From: Pseudomonas mandelii
Lineage (GTDB): Bacteria > Pseudomonadota > Gammaproteobacteria > Pseudomonadales > Pseudomonadaceae
Assembly (NCBI RefSeq): GCF_024138395.1
Contig: NZ_JAMYDU010000001.1
Location: 434,001 to 498,000 of the forward strand
DNA length: 64,000 nucleotides
Direction of reading: 5' to 3'
The notes under the pieces are model-generated. The model had not been told where the DNA came from, did not search any database, and worked only from the letters and a program-made list of their open reading frames with translations. Every line of letters starts with the position of its first letter. Position 1 is the stretch's first letter. The position numbers and the translations under genes were made by a program. Shown here one piece after another: positions 35,696-43,992 of the stretch.

Positions 35696-36559
35696 TCAGG
35701 GGGAGATCAAGCGCTCCGCCCCCTCTCGCGTCAGCGATTTCATCCAGTCCCGGGGGCTGCTGCCCGTCTTGCGGCGAAACGCACGAGCAAGCGCTGAAGG
35801 ACTTTCATAACCGACTTCGTCGGCGATCAGCGTAATCGGGCGGCCTTCACGCAGGCGTTTCTGCGCGAGGCTGATCCGCCAGCTCAGAAGATAATCCGCG
35901 GGTGTCTGCCCGATAACGGATCGAAAATGCGCGGCATAGGCGGCGCGCGACATGTTCGACTCACTCGCCAGTTCTGCAACTGACCAGGCATGATGGGGTG
36001 CGTTGTGCATCTGCACCAGAGAGCGCGCCAGCCGCGAATCGGCCAGTCCCGCCATCATTCCGGTACTTAACGCCTGGTGGTCGAGCAGATGCCGGAGCAG
36101 CAAGATGATCAGTAGCTCGAATAAGCGATCAAGCATTGCTTCCCTGCCACAATGTCCGGATGCCGCCTCACCGAACAGCCATCTCAATGTATCGGCCAGC
36201 AGCGGCAGCTCATCCAGGGACAGCACCAAAAATTCGGGTAACGAAGCAGACAATGGGTTCCCGACACCACCATCAAATTCCATTGACGCGCACAACAGTC
36301 GAGCCCCTTCGGGCTCACTCGGGATGAGTTGATGCCGGCTTGGGCGTGGCAAAAAAATCAGGCTGGGACGGGTCAGTAGCAAGTCGCTGTCATCGGGGCG
36401 CCGTAAAGTGACGTGACCTGCCTGCAGCAGGTGAATATGGCCGCGCTGGTCAGCGCCATCGTATGACGCCACATCGCAAAGCTTGCCACTGTGAAACAGG
36501 TGGGCGCGGACGCCGAACTGTGACAACAAAGTAGACAAGCGGTCCATATGGAATCTCAT
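35696..36559 (-). CDS. AraC-family regulator, RclR-like
   Basis: 287 aa. N-terminal cupin-like sensor (LFHSGKLCDVASYDGADQRG; IHLLQAGHVTLRRPDD) and C-terminal AraC HTH (ELASESNMSRAAYAAHFRSV; ADEVGYESPSALARAFRRKT). Two cysteines, Cys28 in GKLCDV and Cys90 in ARLLCASMEF, lie at places similar to the two redox cysteines (21 and 89) described for E. coli RclR, which senses hypochlorite. With the convergent RclC-like gene this suggests an oxidant-responsive activator. A second in-frame ATG at 36547 has a slightly better upstream GAG and may be the real start. Confidence 0.83.
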   Translation of the reverse strand: MRFHMDRLSTLLSQFGVRAHLFHSGKLCDVASYDGADQRGHIHLLQAGHVTLRRPDDSDLLLTRPSLIFLPRPSRHQLIPSEPEGARLLCASMEFDGGVGNPLSASLPEFLVLSLDELPLLADTLRWLFGEAASGHCGREAMLDRLFELLIILLLRHLLDHQALSTGMMAGLADSRLARSLVQMHNAPHHAWSVAELASESNMSRAAYAAHFRSVIGQTPADYLLSWRISLAQKRLREGRPITLIADEVGYESPSALARAFRRKTGSSPRDWMKSLTREGAERLISP

Positions 36560-36802
36560 GGCAAGATAGAGACGATCAGGATCATATCACCGATAAAACA
36601 CTGCACGGCTCATCCATCCGAAACCTGGCTCTAGTGTTCGGACTGGTGTGCCATGGATCGTTCAATGCCCTTCGCACAGATTGCAATTGGGCCAAAAACG
36701 GTCAATATCGCCCCTTTTCGTCTACCCTCTCAAAGCGTCAGGTAGCCATCAGCGTGTGTCAGGCGCCTCGACATTCTTTCGTTAACACACCGGAGATCTT
36801 CC

Positions 36803-37654
36803 ATGCTCAAGCGTACCCTGGCATTGGCCATCGGCTTGACCCTGTCATTTTCCACCCTATTGGCGCAGGCCGCCGATACGCTGAAAGTCAGCGCAATTCC
36901 CGATGAAGCCCCTACCGAACTGCTGCGCAAGTTCAAGCCACTTGGCGCCTATCTGGAACAACAGTTGGGCATGAAGGTTGAGTTCGTGCCCGTCAGCGAC
37001 TACCCGGCCGTGGTCGAGGCGCTGGCCACCGACCGCATCGACCTGGCCTGGCTGGGCGGCTTCACGTTCGTGCAGGCACGCCTGAAAACCGGCAATGCCA
37101 TTCCGCTGGTACAGCGCGAACAGGACGCCAAATTCACCAGCAAATTCATCACCGCCGACCCGGCCGTCAAATCACTCTCTGACCTCAAGGGCAAGACCTT
37201 TGCATTCGGCTCGGTGTCCTCCACGTCGGGCAGTCTCATGCCGCGCTACTTTATGCTCAAGGACGGCATCAAGCCTGAAACCTACTTCAGTCGCGTGGGC
37301 TACTCCGGTGCCCATGACGCCACTGTCGCGTGGGTCCAGGCCGGCAAGGTGGACGCCGGGGTACTGAACGCCAGCGTGTGGGAAAAACTGGTCGCCGCCG
37401 GCAAGGTCGACACCACCAAGGTCAAAGTGTTTGCGACCACCCCGGCCTACTTCGACTACAACTGGACGGTGCGCGGAACCCTCGACCCGGCGCTGGCGGC
37501 CAAGATCAAGGCAGCCTTCCTGGCGCTCGATCCGGCGAAGCCTGCGGACAAGGAAATTCTGGACCTGCAGGCCGCCAGCCGATTCATCGAAACCAAGCCT
37601 GAGAACTACAAAGGCATCGAGGAAGCCGCACTCGCCGCCGAACTGCTCAAATGA
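36803..37654 (+). CDS. PhnD-like periplasmic binding protein (putative selenate/oxyanion ABC transporter)
   Basis: 283 aa. Signal peptide [20 protein letters not shown] with cleavage near AQA-A. Mature protein begins [20 protein letters not shown], with [20 protein letters not shown] and [16 protein letters not shown] as anion-binding loops. This is the PhnD-type fold; the subgroup is annotated elsewhere as putative selenate-binding, which I recall from family names and cannot prove here. GGAG precedes the ATG. It is the first of four overlapping genes for an importer. Confidence 0.85.
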   Translation: MLKRTLALAIGLTLSFSTLLAQAADTLKVSAIPDEAPTELLRKFKPLGAYLEQQLGMKVEFVPVSDYPAVVEALATDRIDLAWLGGFTFVQARLKTGNAIPLVQREQDAKFTSKFITADPAVKSLSDLKGKTFAFGSVSSTSGSLMPRYFMLKDGIKPETYFSRVGYSGAHDATVAWVQAGKVDAGVLNASVWEKLVAAGKVDTTKVKVFATTPAYFDYNWTVRGTLDPALAAKIKAAFLALDPAKPADKEILDLQAASRFIETKPENYKGIEEAALAAELLK

Positions 37655-38448
37655 CATTGCATCTGACCCAGGTCAGCCTTACCCACGCCAATGGCGTCCA
37701 GGCGCTGCGTGGCGTGGACCTGCACATCGGTGCAAGTGAACAGGTCGCCATCATCGGCCCGTCCGGCGCGGGCAAGTCGAGCCTGCTCAACTTGCTCGCC
37801 ACTGCCTTGCGACCGGGCAACGGCGAGCTGCAAGTGCTCGGCGAGCGAGCCTGGCAGCTTTCTGCCCGTCAGCGTCAACGTCTGCGCGCGCGCATCGGCC
37901 TGATCCATCAGTCGCCTCCCCTGCCACCGCGCCAACGCGTGGTCACTGCGGTTCTGGCCGGAAAGCTGGGTCAATGGGGCTTGGGCAAGAGCCTGTTGAA
38001 CCTGGTGCATCCACTGGATATTCCGGGTGCACGCGCGGCATTGGCCAGGCTGGACCTGAGCGACAAATTGTTCGCGCAATGCCAGCAACTGTCCGGTGGA
38101 CAGTTGCTGCGCGTGGGCATTGCCCGCGTTTTGTACCAAGCGCCCGAGGTGTTGCTGGCCGATGAGCCGGTATCGGCCATGGACCCCGTGTTGGCCCAGC
38201 ACACGCTTTCGGTGCTCTGCAGCCATGCCCGGCAACACAACGTCACCCTGGTTGCCAGCCTGCATGCGGTGGAACTGGCCCTGGCGCACTTTTCGCGCAT
38301 CATCGGCTTGCGTGATGGACAGATCCTGTTCGACCTTCAAGCCAGCGAAGTCGACCGAGAGTTGCTGGACAAGCTCTACGCCAACGAACAATTGCTCTCC
38401 CCACCGATTGCTCCGGCGCCCTTGAGTGTGCAGATTCCCCGATGCTGA
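37651..38448 (+). CDS. PhnC-like ABC transporter ATPase
   Basis: 265 aa. Walker A GPSGAGKS at 36-43, a Q-loop in [13 protein letters not shown], signature [15 protein letters not shown] (note LLR where PhnC usually has QQR) and Walker [13 protein letters not shown]. It starts in an ATGA overlap with the binding-protein gene and overlaps the next permease gene by seven bases. It would power import of an oxyanion such as phosphonate, phosphite or selenate. Confidence 0.88.
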   Translation: MTLHLTQVSLTHANGVQALRGVDLHIGASEQVAIIGPSGAGKSSLLNLLATALRPGNGELQVLGERAWQLSARQRQRLRARIGLIHQSPPLPPRQRVVTAVLAGKLGQWGLGKSLLNLVHPLDIPGARAALARLDLSDKLFAQCQQLSGGQLLRVGIARVLYQAPEVLLADEPVSAMDPVLAQHTLSVLCSHARQHNVTLVASLHAVELALAHFSRIIGLRDGQILFDLQASEVDRELLDKLYANEQLLSPPIAPAPLSVQIPRC

Positions 38449-39269
38449 CCCGTGATACCCGAGATCCGGCCACCCGACCCCGCCTGCTGCTCACCTTGCT
38501 GGCCCTTGCCTTGCTGTGGCCGGGCATCCACTTCAGCGAGTTGGACCTCAGCGTGTTGGTGGCGAGTGACAGTCAAAGCGAGATGGGCCGGTTTGTATCC
38601 GCCTTCTGGCCACCGGCCCATGGCGAAGAATTCATTAAGCTGTTGTTGCAAGCCACCCTGCAGACCTTGGCCATCGCCACGGCCGGCATGGCCCTGGCGT
38701 TGCTGTTGGCAGTCCCCGCCAGCCTATTGGCTAGCCGTGCTTTGTCGCTGTCTGCTGCCTCCCGTGCCGGGCACCCGAGCTATTGGGGCCAACTGCTGCG
38801 CTGGCCTGTACGCGGTTTATTGATCTTCCTGCGCAGCGTGCCGGAAATCGTCTGGGCCCTGCTATTCGTGCGCGCCGTCGGCCTCGGCCCGACGGCCGGC
38901 GTGCTGGCGATTGCCATTACCTACAGCGGCATGTTGGGCAAGGTCTACGCGGAAATTTTCGAGTCGGTTGACCAGCGTCCGGCTCACGCGCTACTGCAAT
39001 CGGGCAGTGGTCGGCTCGCAGCTTTTTTCTACGGGATCCTGCCCAATGTCGCTGCGGAGTTGCTGTCATACACGGTGTACCGTTGGGAATGCGCCATCCG
39101 CGCCTCGGTGGTGATGGGCTTTGTCGGTGCCGGCGGTTTGGGCCAGCAAATAGATCTGTCGTTACGCATGTTCGCCGGCGGTGAAGTGGCCAGTTTATTA
39201 CTGACGTTCCTCGTACTGGTGCTGCTCGCCGATCAACTCAGCCGCCTGCTGCGCTGGAGGCTGGCATGA
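38442..39269 (+). CDS. PhnE-like ABC permease, first of two
   Basis: 275 aa with about six helices. The coupling region reads [20 protein letters not shown], and [20 protein letters not shown] near the C-terminus is typical of PhnE-type permeases. Start codon overlaps the ATPase gene; the gene ends in an ATGA overlap with the second permease gene. Two separate permease genes imply a heterodimeric channel. Confidence 0.88.
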   Translation: MLTRDTRDPATRPRLLLTLLALALLWPGIHFSELDLSVLVASDSQSEMGRFVSAFWPPAHGEEFIKLLLQATLQTLAIATAGMALALLLAVPASLLASRALSLSAASRAGHPSYWGQLLRWPVRGLLIFLRSVPEIVWALLFVRAVGLGPTAGVLAIAITYSGMLGKVYAEIFESVDQRPAHALLQSGSGRLAAFFYGILPNVAAELLSYTVYRWECAIRASVVMGFVGAGGLGQQIDLSLRMFAGGEVASLLLTFLVLVLLADQLSRLLRWRLA

Positions 39270-40033
39270 ATCGCCTGATCAACCTGGCACTGCTGCTCTG
39301 CATCGGCGCAGCGGTAGTCGCCTCGTTCATCTATCTGGGCATCGACCTCGGCGAGCTAGGCGGCACCGGCAATCTGAAGCAGATGGGCGCTTATGCGCAG
39401 CGTTTTCTCAGCCCGGATCTGAGCCCCAGCCATCTGCAAGCCATCGGCCACGGCGCATTGGAAACCATTGCCATGTCTGCCCTGGGCACACTGCTGGCGG
39501 CGGTATTCGGCCTGCTATTGGCATTGCCCGCGGCCGGGCGCTTCGGCTGGCCATTACAGAGTGCGTCGCGCCTGGTGCTCAACGCCTTGCGCGCGGTTCC
39601 GGAACTGGTGTGGGCTGCACTGATGGTCCTTGCCGCCGGTCTCGGCCCCAATGCCGGCACCCTGGCATTAGCCCTGCACACCACCGGCGTGCTCGGTCGG
39701 CTGTTCGCCGAAGCGCTGGAAAACACTCCACCAGAACCCGCCGAAGCTATCCGCTTGCAGGGCGGCAATGCCATCTGGGCTTTCTGTTACGGCACACTGC
39801 CCAACCTGTTGCCACAGCTACTGGCCTACGTTCTGTACCGCTGGGAAAACAATATCCGCATGGCCAGTGTGCTCGGCTTCGTCGGCGCCGGTGGTTTGGG
39901 GCAAATGCTCTATGTCAGCCTCAGCCTGTTCCAGGAAGCCCAAGCCAGCACGGTTATTCTGGTCATGCTGTTACTGGTATTGGCCGTCGATACGTTGAGC
40001 AGCTGGAGCCGTCAGCGGTGGGTCAAGGCCTGA
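39266..40033 (+). CDS. PhnE-like ABC permease, second of two
   Basis: 255 aa, about six helices, with AIRLQGGNAIWAFCYGTLPN as coupling loop and [20 protein letters not shown] at the same place as in the first permease. The two are clear paralogs in the motif regions. ATGA overlap with the preceding gene. A copy of the GGCAGAAATCGGCCAGAAGC repeat follows about 65 bases after its stop. Confidence 0.88.
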   Translation: MNRLINLALLLCIGAAVVASFIYLGIDLGELGGTGNLKQMGAYAQRFLSPDLSPSHLQAIGHGALETIAMSALGTLLAAVFGLLLALPAAGRFGWPLQSASRLVLNALRAVPELVWAALMVLAAGLGPNAGTLALALHTTGVLGRLFAEALENTPPEPAEAIRLQGGNAIWAFCYGTLPNLLPQLLAYVLYRWENNIRMASVLGFVGAGGLGQMLYVSLSLFQEAQASTVILVMLLLVLAVDTLSSWSRQRWVKA

Positions 40034-40098
40034 GTGCATTCGCGGAACGGCGCAAGCCTGGGCAAACAGCACCAGGAACGACTCGCGCGGCGCCTGTC

Positions 40099-40132
40099 GT
40101 GACCGGCAGAAATCGGCCAGAAGCGACACTGG
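40099..40132 (+). repeat. dispersed GGCAGAAATCGGCCA repeat, copy 1
   Basis: GTGACCGGCAGAAATCGGCC followed by AGAAGCGACACTGG. This core recurs in intergenic DNA at 42.7, 51.1, 51.6, 52.0, 53.2, 54.1, 55.6 and 63.0 kb. Confidence 0.75.
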
Positions 40133-40341
40133 GATGCGCCTGGAAAACGAGTTGATTCAATGGGCATCAAAATTGACTGTGTGTGCCTACACGATGGCTG
40201 ATATCTTTCCCGCGCACCAAATCGCGTCCAATCGACGCTGATCCCATCAAGGAAGATAAAAACAATGAAAACATTATTCATCGCTTCGCTCGGGACCGCG
40301 TTCCGCGGCCTCTCAATCAAACATTAGAGGCTGCACTGAAC

Positions 40342-40770
40342 ATGAATCGCCTACTTCTTTCTACCTCCCTTCTTGCCGCATTCACTGCAGCAATACATAT
40401 CTTCGTCGGTACGCCGGAAATCGAAGGGCCATTGCTTCAATCTACGCTACCGCAAGAGGTGAGTCTTCTTCTCTATGCGTGCTGGCATCTAGTCTCTGTG
40501 ACATTAACGCTGTCTGCCGTAGCCTTCTTTATCTCAGCTCGCACCATTGATACATCCCCACAGCACATGACAAAACTGCTTTCCTGTATGTGGCTTTGTT
40601 TTGGCCTGGTATTTATCGCCGTGGCGTTGCTGTACTCCGACGTCTCAATGCTGATCAAGCTACCCCAATGGACTTTACTGTTACCTGTAGGTGCTCTTGG
40701 TCTCTGGGGTTCCTCTGACAAAGGGTTCAAATCGCTTCGCTCTCTGGGATCAAGTTCCGCGGCCCCTTGA
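40342..40770 (+). CDS. small polytopic membrane protein of unknown function
   Basis: 142 aa. Four hydrophobic segments: LLLSTSLLAAFTAAIHIFVG, LYACWHLVSVTLTLSAVAFF, LSCMWLCFGLVFIAVALLYS and LLLPVGALGLWG. A conserved His in AAIHIFVG and CWHLVS suggests possible metal or heme contact, but this is a guess. AGAGG precedes the ATG at 40342 at long spacing. Codon use is less GC-rich than in the transporter genes before it. Not recognised. Confidence 0.7.
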   Translation: MNRLLLSTSLLAAFTAAIHIFVGTPEIEGPLLQSTLPQEVSLLLYACWHLVSVTLTLSAVAFFISARTIDTSPQHMTKLLSCMWLCFGLVFIAVALLYSDVSMLIKLPQWTLLLPVGALGLWGSSDKGFKSLRSLGSSSAAP

Positions 40771-40866
40771 TGAGCCTGCTGAAAACCCGGACCAGGTGCT
40801 CACCGACAACGTCGATCGATGGCTGATTTATGATCGTCATCGCAGTCATCACTTTTTTCTCCAGAC

Positions 40867-40889
40867 AAAAAATCCCGCACCAGGCGGGA
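40867..40889 (-). terminator. possible minus-strand hairpin terminator
   Basis: Stem TCCCGC/GCGGGA with an ACCAG-type loop, preceded on the + strand by AAAAAA (a T-run after the stem on the minus strand). No minus-strand gene ends immediately upstream, so it may instead be incidental. Confidence 0.35.
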
Positions 40890-40928
40890 CTCATGGCTAA
40901 GCTGTACGCTTTACGCATGGAGGCATTT

Positions 40929-41147
40929 ATGAAGTACACAACAGTTTTACTGGGTGTCGCTTTGCTCGGTGGCTGCTCTTCGTACAATGAGCGCGGCACC
41001 GGCGAAGGCGGGAGAGAAATAACCAACAAGGGCTACACCGTCCGCTGTGACGCGACACCCGCCAATCAGCCAGGTTGCTATACGCCGCCGCCATCGTGGG
41101 CCTGGTGGCCCTCAGACAGCATCCAATTCAAGTTGGGCGCGAACTGA
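40929..41147 (+). CDS. small lipoprotein, 72 aa
   Basis: A strong GGAGGCATTT precedes the ATG. The N-terminus MKYTTVLLGVALLGGCSSYN is a lipoprotein signal with lipobox LLGGC. The mature part has two more cysteines (YTVRCDATPANQPGCYTPPP) that could form a disulfide, then SWAWWPSDS. Likely anchored in the outer membrane, function unknown. Confidence 0.75.
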   Translation: MKYTTVLLGVALLGGCSSYNERGTGEGGREITNKGYTVRCDATPANQPGCYTPPPSWAWWPSDSIQFKLGAN

Positions 41148-41278
41148 CACGTTCGGTTCGGCATTGATGAAGGCAGGACCGCCATCAAGGAGACGGTCAG
41201 TTGATTGGAGCGTCGCAATGCATTGACAGGAACGCTGCTTCGGTCAGTCGGGCGATGGTGCCGATGCCTTGGGCTTGT

Positions 41279-41860
41279 TCATTGCGGATTGTCATGTTCA
41301 CTGATGTTTTCTTTGGTGTCCTGGTCGATGATGCTGCGAAGCACCTCAAATAGAGGGTTGGCATCAGTGTATTTTTTGCCATAGGCCAGATTGAATTCGT
41401 AATCGAAGTCCGGTGGGTTCTTGCCCTGATTGTGCTGAAGGATTGTCTCCAGTTTGTCTAGCGCCTTGACGGCTTTCGCCTCTGGCGACAGCGCGTCCTC
41501 ATAGTCATCCCAGAGCGCCAGGATCTCAGCTTTTAGCGTTTCATCCAGTGCATTGGTCAAGACCAGAAGATCGTTTCTCTCTTGCTCGCTTTTGTTGGGA
41601 AACGATTCTTTGCTGACGGCAGGAATGTCTCCATTGATGGCCTCTCCCAAGTCGTGAATGACGCACATCTTGAGCATTTTCAGCCTATCGAGACCGGACA
41701 GTTGATCCTCGAAAACAATGGCCATCAGGCAAAGGCGCCAGCTATGTTCTGCCGTGCTTTCGGTGCGCCCGGAAGAGGTATGCGCGCTTCTGAGTACATC
41801 CTTGAGCTTTTCCGCCTCGCGTAGAAATTCGAGGCGCCTTTTGATTTTTTCGATGTCCAT
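41279..41860 (-). CDS. HD-domain phosphohydrolase (HDDC2/YfbR-like)
   Basis: 193 aa. Metal ligands of the HD fold are visible: His39 in STAEHSWRL, His69-Asp70 in CVIHDLGEAINGDIP and Asp135 in VKALDKLET. This subgroup acts on nucleoside 5'-monophosphates or related small phosphates in the cytoplasm. AGAGGGG precedes the ATG. It is on the same strand as, and 56 bases downstream of, an XRE-type regulator gene. Confidence 0.88.
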   Translation of the reverse strand: MDIEKIKRRLEFLREAEKLKDVLRSAHTSSGRTESTAEHSWRLCLMAIVFEDQLSGLDRLKMLKMCVIHDLGEAINGDIPAVSKESFPNKSEQERNDLLVLTNALDETLKAEILALWDDYEDALSPEAKAVKALDKLETILQHNQGKNPPDFDYEFNLAYGKKYTDANPLFEVLRSIIDQDTKENISEHDNPQ

Positions 41861-41916
41861 AAACCCCTCTGACTCAGTCGGCGAACAGCGTGCCGTTCAC
41901 CCTTGTTGAGGCCAGA

Positions 41917-42534
41917 CTAGATCTGAAGTTGTTCAGCGTCCACGCATAAAATATGCGTGCAAAAGGGGATGCGATCAGTCAGAGCGTCTCTACCAAACGT
42001 GCTGCTGTTCCGTCTGAGAGTGGGATACGTGTCCAGCGACAGGCTCTGGCTGATAGGAACGAGGAGAGAGTCATTGGTGCCGGTTATAAATTCCAGCGCT
42101 GGTGGTGCGAAAGCTTCCCGCCATCCCGATTCATCTAGAGCGAACTCCTTGCTAATGATCCCTGGCGTTGCAAAGCGCCATAGCGAACGACCAAGCAGTT
42201 CGCTAATCGGGCTGGCGAATTGGGCTGCGCGCGACGGGGAGCAAGCCAGCAAACGATGCGTCAGATCACAAATGAGATGAACGGGACGTGAGCTTTGCCT
42301 GACCAGCCGAGCCAACGCTTGATCGGCGGCTGCATCGAGGCGAGCGGCCAGCAATTGCTCAAGCTTTTCGTGTGCGAGGGGGTCCATTGCCTGTACGCCA
42401 CTTTCCCAGCGAGAAATGGTCGATTGGGTGACGCTGAACAACTCCGCGGCATGGGATTGTTTTACGCGGTGTAGCAGACGCCATCGCCTGAGCGCAACGC
42501 CAGGCAAAGCTGGCTTTAGCAACATGTCAGGCAT
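41917..42534 (-). CDS. XRE-type helix-turn-helix regulator
   Basis: 205 aa. HTH near 18-60: WRLLHRVKQSHAAELFSVTQ, STISRWESGVQAMDPLAHEK. The C-terminal 130 residues (VHLICDLTHRLLACSPSRAA; GRSLWRFATPGIISKEFALD) look like a PAS-type sensor domain. Such regulators often control a neighbouring gene; the HD hydrolase gene directly downstream is the obvious candidate. Confidence 0.8.
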   Translation of the reverse strand: MPDMLLKPALPGVALRRWRLLHRVKQSHAAELFSVTQSTISRWESGVQAMDPLAHEKLEQLLAARLDAAADQALARLVRQSSRPVHLICDLTHRLLACSPSRAAQFASPISELLGRSLWRFATPGIISKEFALDESGWREAFAPPALEFITGTNDSLLVPISQSLSLDTYPTLRRNSSTFGRDALTDRIPFCTHILCVDAEQLQI

Positions 42535-42676
42535 TTCGGATTCCGGAAGAGTGACGGGTTGGCTAGTTTGATTTATGCAGGGCCATGCTGCAAATTGGTT
42601 GGATAAATGGAACCGGCTGGAAGGTGCTCCCTTTGCAACGATTTTGTCGGCGCTTGCTTATAACTTCTCTCTGAAT

Positions 42677-42708
42677 GACTGCTTCTGGCCGATTTCTACC
42701 GGCGTCAA
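42677..42708 (-). repeat. dispersed GGCAGAAATCGGCCA repeat, copy 2 (minus orientation)
   Basis: Reads TGACTGCTTCTGGCCGATTT then CTACCGGCGTCAAC on the + strand, the inverse of the core. It lies inside the ~380-base gap between the HTH gene and the EF-hand gene; otherwise that gap holds only the terminator below. Confidence 0.7.
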
Positions 42709-42864
42709 CGGCAGCGATGGGTCAACCCCAGCGCGGTATGCGTTGAGATTGGAGACAGTGTGCCTTTTGTTTCACGCTTGGGGCTTCTGAACGCTCGTAT
42801 TTAGCGCAGAACGTCTTTATTCATCAACAGGTTTTGGAGGAGTGATCATTCGTGCCTAGTTAAC

Positions 42865-42893
42865 CAAAAAAAGCCTCCGAAAAAGACGGAGGC
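42865..42893 (-). terminator. rho-independent terminator of the EF-hand gene
   Basis: Stem GCCTCCG/CGGAGGC with an A-rich loop and AAAAAAA on its left, which is a U-run in minus-strand RNA. It lies 20 bases after the stop codon of the EGKCG/EF-hand gene. Confidence 0.85.
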
Positions 42894-42913
42894 GATATCA
42901 CGAAAAAGTAGTA

Positions 42914-43372
42914 TCACTCTTTTGTCGAAAATAGACCTTTTGGCAGCTCTTTACCATTTTCGTTGTAAGCGGCCTTGACGCTAATATAAGACTCCATTTC
43001 GTCGATATAGCCATCTTTATTAGTGTCTTTTTTTGCAAATACTGCTTGAGCGCCTGGTGCAACAACCAGGAACTCTGCAAGCGAGACTCGAGCATCATGA
43101 TCGGTATCAATCGAATTGAAAATCGCGTCGCCACACTTGCCTTCACCGCATTTTCCTTCAGCGGTGGTTGCCTTCGAGGGTTTGGCGTTGGTTTCACTGG
43201 AACCGCATTTGCCCTCGCCACATTTACCTTCCGAGGCTTTATCTGCAGCGGCTAGTTGATAACCCTGAGGCAATGCTTCTACGGCAAAGGCGGCGGATGA
43301 CGCTAAGCTAATGCCGGACAGGGCAAGAGCTGCCAAGCCGAGGCTTGTTTTATTCGAGAACGAACGGGACAT
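42914..43372 (-). CDS. exported EF-hand protein with four EGKCG motifs
   Basis: 152 aa. Signal peptide of about 30 residues (ends SSAAFA-VE). Then four EGKCG copies in two tandem pairs at 48-57 and 72-81, with all four cysteines (51, 56, 75, 80) inside the motif. After that come two canonical EF-hands: Asp89-Thr-Asp91-His-Asp93 ... Glu100 and Asp116-Thr-Asn118-Lys-Asp120 ... Glu127. EGKCG repeats are the modification sites in HvfA-type precursors of oxazolone/thioamide copper-binding peptides, made by MNIO (DUF692) and DUF2063 proteins. No such genes are present here, so this protein is either modified in trans or binds metal unmodified. GGAGAAGTAAT precedes the ATG. Base composition is lower in GC than neighbours. 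Confidence 0.85.
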   Translation of the reverse strand: MSRSFSNKTSLGLAALALSGISLASSAAFAVEALPQGYQLAAADKASEGKCGEGKCGSSETNAKPSKATTAEGKCGEGKCGDAIFNSIDTDHDARVSLAEFLVVAPGAQAVFAKKDTNKDGYIDEMESYISVKAAYNENGKELPKGLFSTKE

Positions 43373-43875
43373 ATTACTTCTCCGGATATTGTTGCGCGAC
43401 CAAGCCGCGCAGGACATGCCAGAAAGGGAAAAACCTCTAGAAGGTAAAAGGCAAAACGGATGAAACCAGAAATCTCTGGCGACATACGCGCAACCACGTT
43501 TACTTCAACAGGCAGATCTCATTTGGGCGAAATCATTTAGCCGTAGCCCTGTATCCTTGATGTATCGGTAAAATGGGTATTTGTAAGTCAATGTTTAAAA
43601 GTTTCTTCGGGATACAATAAAATACATATATATGATTCAATTCAGCAACAGATACTAAATTTTGAATTAGGGTTCTGGGCCTCTTCACCCAGTTTGGCCT
43701 TTTGCCTCTCATTTCATGGTTAGTACCTATGGCAGTGATCGGCTAACCGTTCAAAAATCCAATTACGCTGGGTTTGCATTGCACAGAGCAAACCACCGTG
43801 GTCAGCAGCAGGTTTCAAATCTTGAATGACGTAAAACGCAACGTGCTGCACTTGCACACACGGTTGTGACTCCAT

Positions 43876-43910
43876 AAAAAATCCGGAGCCTTAAGGCTCC
43901 GGATTTTTTT
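43876..43910. terminator. strong bidirectional terminator
   Basis: AAAAAATCCGGAGCC-TTAA-GGCTCCGGATTTTTTT: an 11-bp perfect stem with A-run on one side and T-run on the other. It lies 83 bases downstream of the MFS gene (minus). The 500 bases between it and the EF-hand gene hold no supported gene. Confidence 0.9.
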
Positions 43911-43992
43911 GTGAACTATTGGACACTATCGCAAGCAGCAGGCTTTATCGTGCGGGCCGAATGACCGAGCTGAACTGAACGCCACTGCTGGC

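Noticed and set aside
36634..36906. 90-codon + frame before the PhnD-like gene
   Set aside because: Runs into the binding-protein gene in another frame; includes a degenerate dispersed repeat.
42575..42790. 71-codon + frame after the HTH gene
   Set aside because: It contains an inverted copy of the dispersed repeat and shows no protein-like pattern.
43708..43821. 37-codon frame in the gap beyond the EF-hand gene
   Set aside because: No ribosome site; followed by non-coding sequence before the bidirectional terminator.
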